NCBI GenBank assembly: GCA_937925605.1
Contig: CALALV010000176.1
Location: 1 to 24,666 of the forward strand
Direction of reading: 5' to 3'
DNA from: an uncultured Woeseia sp.
GTDB taxonomy: Bacteria; Pseudomonadota; Gammaproteobacteria; Steroidobacterales; Woeseiaceae
DNA: 24,666 bases
In this document: piece after piece, positions 21,766 through 24,666 of the stretch
Numbering within the stretch: position 1 is the first letter of the stretch
Layout of the letters: each line of letters begins with the position of its first letter
Position numbers and translations under genes: made by a program
Notes under the pieces: generated by a model
The model's database searches: none
Seen by the model: only the letters and a program-made list of their open reading frames with translations
Told to the model about the DNA's origin: nothing

Positions 21766-23052
21766 TTACTCGGAGTTCGTGTCCGGGTAGACGTTCTCGT
21801 CCTCGTCCTCGTCGTGAGCCAGCGTGTCACCGGTCGGCTGCTCCGCGGACGGCGCGTTGTCGGCCTCGATGCCGACGTGGAAGGCGGCGAAGCCCGGCAT
21901 GACGACCTGGTTCTTGGCCATGCCGATGATCCGCCCGGAGAACGGCGAGTAGATGTTGGTGCTCGCGTTGTTCATCGGGTCCGTGATCGTGCCGAGCAGG
22001 TCGCCGCGACGCACGCTCGAGCCGAGACTGACGTCGGCCAGCAGGATGCCGCCGCGCGTCGCCCTGACCCAGGACGAGCGGTAGTAGACGGGTTCCGGGT
22101 CGCCCCACAGCCGCAGGCGCTTGACCATGCCGAGCGTGTGCAGCAGCGTCTCGATGCCCTTGACGCCGTGGCGCACCTCCGTGAGTTCCAGTTCGGACGG
22201 GCCGCCGGCCTCGAGCGTCACGGTCGGCACGCCGGCCGCCGTGGCTGCATAGCGCAGCGTGCCCTTGCCGGGCGTCGAATGCAGGATAACCGTCGAGCCG
22301 AAGCCCTGGGTCAGCGTCACGACGTCCGGGTTGCGCAGGTCGGCGCGCAGCTGCGGCAGGTTCGTGCGTTCGAAGGACCCGGTGTGCAGGTCCACGAGCG
22401 CGTCGCAGTGCAGGACGATCTCGGTAAAGAACGAGTACGCGATGCGTGACGCGGCGCTGCCGTTGGGATTGCCCGGGAAGTAGCGATTCAGGTCGCGCCG
22501 GTCGGGCAGGTAGCGCGAGCCGCGGCGGAATCCCTGCAGGTTGACGATCGGCACGCCGACGACGCTGCCGGCGAGGCGCTCCGGATTCAGGTCGTGCAGC
22601 ACTCGCCGCACCATTTCGATGCCGTTCAGCTCGTCGCCGTGGACCGCGGCGGTCAGGCACAGCACGGGGCCGGGCTCGTTGCCGTGGATCACGAGCACCG
22701 GCGTGGACACCGGTACGCCCTCGAACAGCTCGGTCGCGTTCCAGGCGAGTCGGCGCGCGGTACCCGGCAACAGTTCCTCGCCGAGCAGGCGCAGGCTGCC
22801 GTCGACCTCGTCGGCCGTGGCGACCGCGTCGGCCAGCGGCACGACCGGCGTCAGCTTGTCGCTCGCGTCGACGACGGGCGCGGGCAGCTCGATTTCCTCG
22901 ACCGGGCCGCCGGCATCGTCGGAAGCGGAACGCTCGTCGTCGCGCTCGGTCTCATCGACCAGCGCGAGCGTGAGCGGAGTATCGCCGGCGTCCGCTGCGG
23001 TCGGCAGCAGGAAAGCGAGCAACAGCAGGAAACAGGATGTCTGGACTTTCAT
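21766..23052 (-). CDS. Exported succinylglutamate desuccinylase/aspartoacylase family protein
   Basis: This 428-aa protein has a signal peptide (hydrophobic core 7-18, cleavage near ADA at 20-22), an acidic linker (30-90) and a zinc-dependent deacylase domain of the AstE/AspA (M14-like) family. The zinc ligands are visible: H138 and E141 in HGDE, and H223 in DLHTG. N189-R190 in DLNRYFPG fits substrate binding and E281 in TLEAGG is the catalytic glutamate. Residues about 330-400 resemble the C-terminal lipoyl-like beta domain of bacterial members (GGILLADVSLGSSVRRGDLL, SPFSGRIIGM). The last 25 residues are very acidic. Most family members are cytosolic, so secretion is notable and suggests a periplasmic acyl-amino acid or peptide substrate. 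It is divergent from the transglycosylase gene. Confidence 0.85.
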   Translation of the reverse strand: MKVQTSCFLLLLAFLLPTAADAGDTPLTLALVDETERDDERSASDDAGGPVEEIELPAPVVDASDKLTPVVPLADAVATADEVDGSLRLLGEELLPGTARRLAWNATELFEGVPVSTPVLVIHGNEPGPVLCLTAAVHGDELNGIEMVRRVLHDLNPERLAGSVVGVPIVNLQGFRRGSRYLPDRRDLNRYFPGNPNGSAASRIAYSFFTEIVLHCDALVDLHTGSFERTNLPQLRADLRNPDVVTLTQGFGSTVILHSTPGKGTLRYAATAAGVPTVTLEAGGPSELELTEVRHGVKGIETLLHTLGMVKRLRLWGDPEPVYYRSSWVRATRGGILLADVSLGSSVRRGDLLGTITDPMNNASTNIYSPFSGRIIGMAKNQVVMPGFAAFHVGIEADNAPSAEQPTGDTLAHDEDEDENVYPDTNSE

Positions 23053-23203
23053 CGGAGGCGGGCCGGGAGGCCGGGTGTGGCGTGCGAGTGGCGACGGTAG
23101 CGGGTTTCGACGCAGGACAAAATGCCTTATAAAAAGCGCAAATTCCGTGAACTGTGCGTCTTTCCCGCGCTATGACCCGTCTGTTCGGTCAGAATTCGCC
23201 CCG

Positions 23204-24666
23204 ATGATAAGCTTTTTTTCCATCCGCCGCTGCCTGCTTCCACTACTTGCCGCCACCCTGCTGGTCGCGTCGCCCGCCGCGGGCGACGAGCGCTTCCCGC
23301 TGCCGGACGAGTTGCGGCCGGACGTCGAATTCTGGCTCAAGGTGTTCGCGACCTGGTCCACGGACGAGGGCGCGCTGCACGACAACCGGCATCTCGGTGT
23401 CGTCTACGAAACGCTCGCGCTCCCGGCCAACCTGTCGCGGCGGGACAGCAACCGCCGCATCCGCGAACGGCGCGCGCACTACCGGGCGATACTCGAGCAG
23501 CTCGCGAGCGGCAAGCGCGAGGGGCTGAGCGACGAGCAATCCCGGGTGCTGGCGCTGTGGCCGGCCGAGGTGACGAACGCGGAACTGGCCGCGGCCGCCG
23601 GCCGCATCCGCTTCCAGCGCGGCCTCAGGGAGCGCTTCCGCGAAGGGCTGGAGCGTGCGGGGCGCTGGCGGCCGTACGTGCACAACGCGCTCGCGCGGCT
23701 CAACGTCCCGCTCGAGCTCGCCGCGCTGCCGCACGTCGAGTCTTCCTACAACCCGGCGGCGCGGTCGCACGTCGGGGCCTCGGGCATCTGGCAGTTCACG
23801 CGCGGAACCGGGCGGCGCTTCATGCGCGTCGACCACGTCGTTGACGAACGCAACGATCCGTACTCGGCCTCGGTCGCGGCCGGCGAACTGCTCGCCTACA
23901 ACTACTCGATCACCGGCAACTGGCCAATGGCGATCACGGCCTACAACCACGGGCTGGCCGGGGTGCGCCGCGCGATGCGCGAGTTCGGCGACGACAATCT
24001 CGTAGGTATCCTGCGCGAGTACCGCGGCCGTACTTTCGGCTTCGCGTCGCGCAACTTCTATGTCGCCTTCCTGGCTGCGAAGACGATTGACCTCGACCCG
24101 CAGACCTACTTCCCGGGCGTGCAGCCGGAGCCGCCGCTCGACTACGAGCGCGCGGTACTGCCGGCCTTCATTCCCGCCGCGAGCCTGGCCGCGTCGCTCG
24201 GCATCGGCGAGGACGAGCTGGCCCGGCACAACCCGGCGCTGCAGGCAACGGTCTGGCAAGGCAGCAAGCACGTCCCGCAGGGCTACGAGCTGCGCCTGCC
24301 CGGCGCGCTGCTGGCCGCGCCACTGCCGGACCTGCTCGACGGCATCGACGGCGGCGCCTGGGCTGCCGAGCAGCTTCCGGACCTGTACCACGTCGTGGCT
24401 CGCGGCGACACGCTGTCGGAGATCGCGCAGGCCTACCGGACACGCGTCTCGACGCTGGTCGCGCTGAACAACCTGGGCAGTCGCCACCGTATTCGCATCG
24501 GCCAGCGCCTGCGGCTGGCTCAGCATCGGCAGGTGATCGCTGGCCAGCGGGTGGATCGGCCAGCCGGCGGCCCGCAGCCGCGCCGCCTCGCGGTCGATCA
24601 CGTCGCCGAGGCCGAAGAACCAGCCCGCCGGCCTGGCCGTGCAATGCACGTAGTGCCGGGCGAACG
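23204..24666 (+). CDS. mltD: Membrane-bound lytic transglycosylase with LysM (MltD-like), 3' end not reached
   Basis: A frame open from ATG 23204 to the window edge encodes a signal peptide (about 1-27), an SLT/GH23 catalytic domain (about 160-300) and one LysM domain (395-438, beginning YHVVARGDTLSEIA and ending IRIGQRLRL). The catalytic glutamate is E179 in LPHVESSYNP, followed by GASGIWQFTRGTG and AYNHG (246-250), as in MltD-type enzymes that cleave peptidoglycan to anhydro-muropeptides. MltD usually carries further LysM repeats or ends soon after. Here, beyond about residue 440 (24520), the translation turns into arginine/proline-rich sequence with no domain, while the opposite strand becomes convincing protein. 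The last ~145 bases may therefore not belong to this gene. It is divergent from the deacylase gene. Confidence 0.88.
   Translation, partial: MISFFSIRRCLLPLLAATLLVASPAAGDERFPLPDELRPDVEFWLKVFATWSTDEGALHDNRHLGVVYETLALPANLSRRDSNRRIRERRAHYRAILEQLASGKREGLSDEQSRVLALWPAEVTNAELAAAAGRIRFQRGLRERFREGLERAGRWRPYVHNALARLNVPLELAALPHVESSYNPAARSHVGASGIWQFTRGTGRRFMRVDHVVDERNDPYSASVAAGELLAYNYSITGNWPMAITAYNHGLAGVRRAMREFGDDNLVGILREYRGRTFGFASRNFYVAFLAAKTIDLDPQTYFPGVQPEPPLDYERAVLPAFIPAASLAASLGIGEDELARHNPALQATVWQGSKHVPQGYELRLPGALLAAPLPDLLDGIDGGAWAAEQLPDLYHVVARGDTLSEIAQAYRTRVSTLVALNNLGSRHRIRIGQRLRLAQHRQVIAGQRVDRPAGGPQPRRLAVDHVAEAEEPARRPGRAMHVVPGE
24494..24666 (-). CDS. Partial alpha/beta hydrolase C-terminus at window edge
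   Basis: The minus strand here reads FARHYVHCTARPAG, then about 30 residues, then HPLASDHLPMLSQPQALADA. This resembles the C-terminal end of alpha/beta-hydrolases of the esterase type, where GW...SDHLPML carries the catalytic histidine (in DHLPML) and QPQALAD is the final helix. The gene enters from outside the window. No stop codon follows: the frame runs on into the antisense of the transglycosylase. Similarity appears to end around 24494, within the LysM region on the other strand. It could be a chance antisense frame, but the fit to the family ending is good. Confidence 0.45.

Noticed and set aside
23243..24493. Minus-strand frame of over 400 codons opposite the transglycosylase
   Set aside because: The plus strand carries clear SLT and LysM motifs with a signal peptide. 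Only the last ~170 bases of the minus frame near the edge look protein-like.

Overview
This window is a GC-rich chromosomal segment with dense, mostly single-copy housekeeping genes. It most resembles a gammaproteobacterium, perhaps from the Xanthomonadales/Chromatiales side. The reasons are the gram-negative envelope genes (hldD, waaF, a second GT9 heptosyltransferase, kdkA, lpxL, dacB, a MltD-like transglycosylase), glnE next to the heptose genes, a YgiM-like SH3/anchor protein and a CysB-type regulator head beside a cysteine synthase. I see no tRNA, rRNA, insertion sequence, phage gene or CRISPR array.

Layout. Positions 132-2437 (minus) hold a MATE transporter followed by a lone ABC ATPase. 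Positions 2746-4756 hold small envelope genes: a 51-aa membrane protein, a dienelactone-hydrolase-like lipoprotein, an unknown exported protein and a PGPGW membrane protein. Positions 4814-7258 form a divergent regulatory module, described below. Positions 7285-9451 hold dacB and the SH3/anchor gene. Positions 9461-10998 hold a regulator reduced to its DNA-binding domain, divergent from cysK. Positions 11150-13363 encode a cyclic-di-GMP protein with an intact-looking EAL domain and a degenerate GGDEF domain. Positions 13406-18596 run glnE, a CHCC zinc-finger gene, hldD and waaF on the plus strand. Positions 18938-23052 hold more LPS genes (GT9, kdkA, lpxL) and an exported aspartoacylase-family enzyme. 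A lytic transglycosylase with LysM runs off the right edge, where the sequence looks chimeric.

The most interesting part is 4814-5450. A PAS-PAS-AAA+ sigma54 activator (5450-7258, plus) is divergent from a 77-aa exported protein (5254-5021, minus). Between them lies a near-consensus -24/-12 promoter pointing at the small gene. Two or three copies of an imperfect palindrome lie 70-130 bp upstream of its predicted start, where an activator would bind. Downstream of the small gene the same transcript would carry three hairpins whose loops are runs of C (C7, C5, C8), then a strong intrinsic terminator. That is the layout of a C-rich-loop regulatory small RNA. Together this suggests a sigma54-controlled mRNA/sRNA unit with its dedicated activator. 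This is an inference from sequence layout only.

The LPS genes act together. HldD makes the L,D-heptose donor, WaaF and the second GT9 enzyme add heptose to the inner core, KdkA phosphorylates Kdo and LpxL adds a secondary acyl chain to lipid A. DacB and the transglycosylase remodel peptidoglycan.
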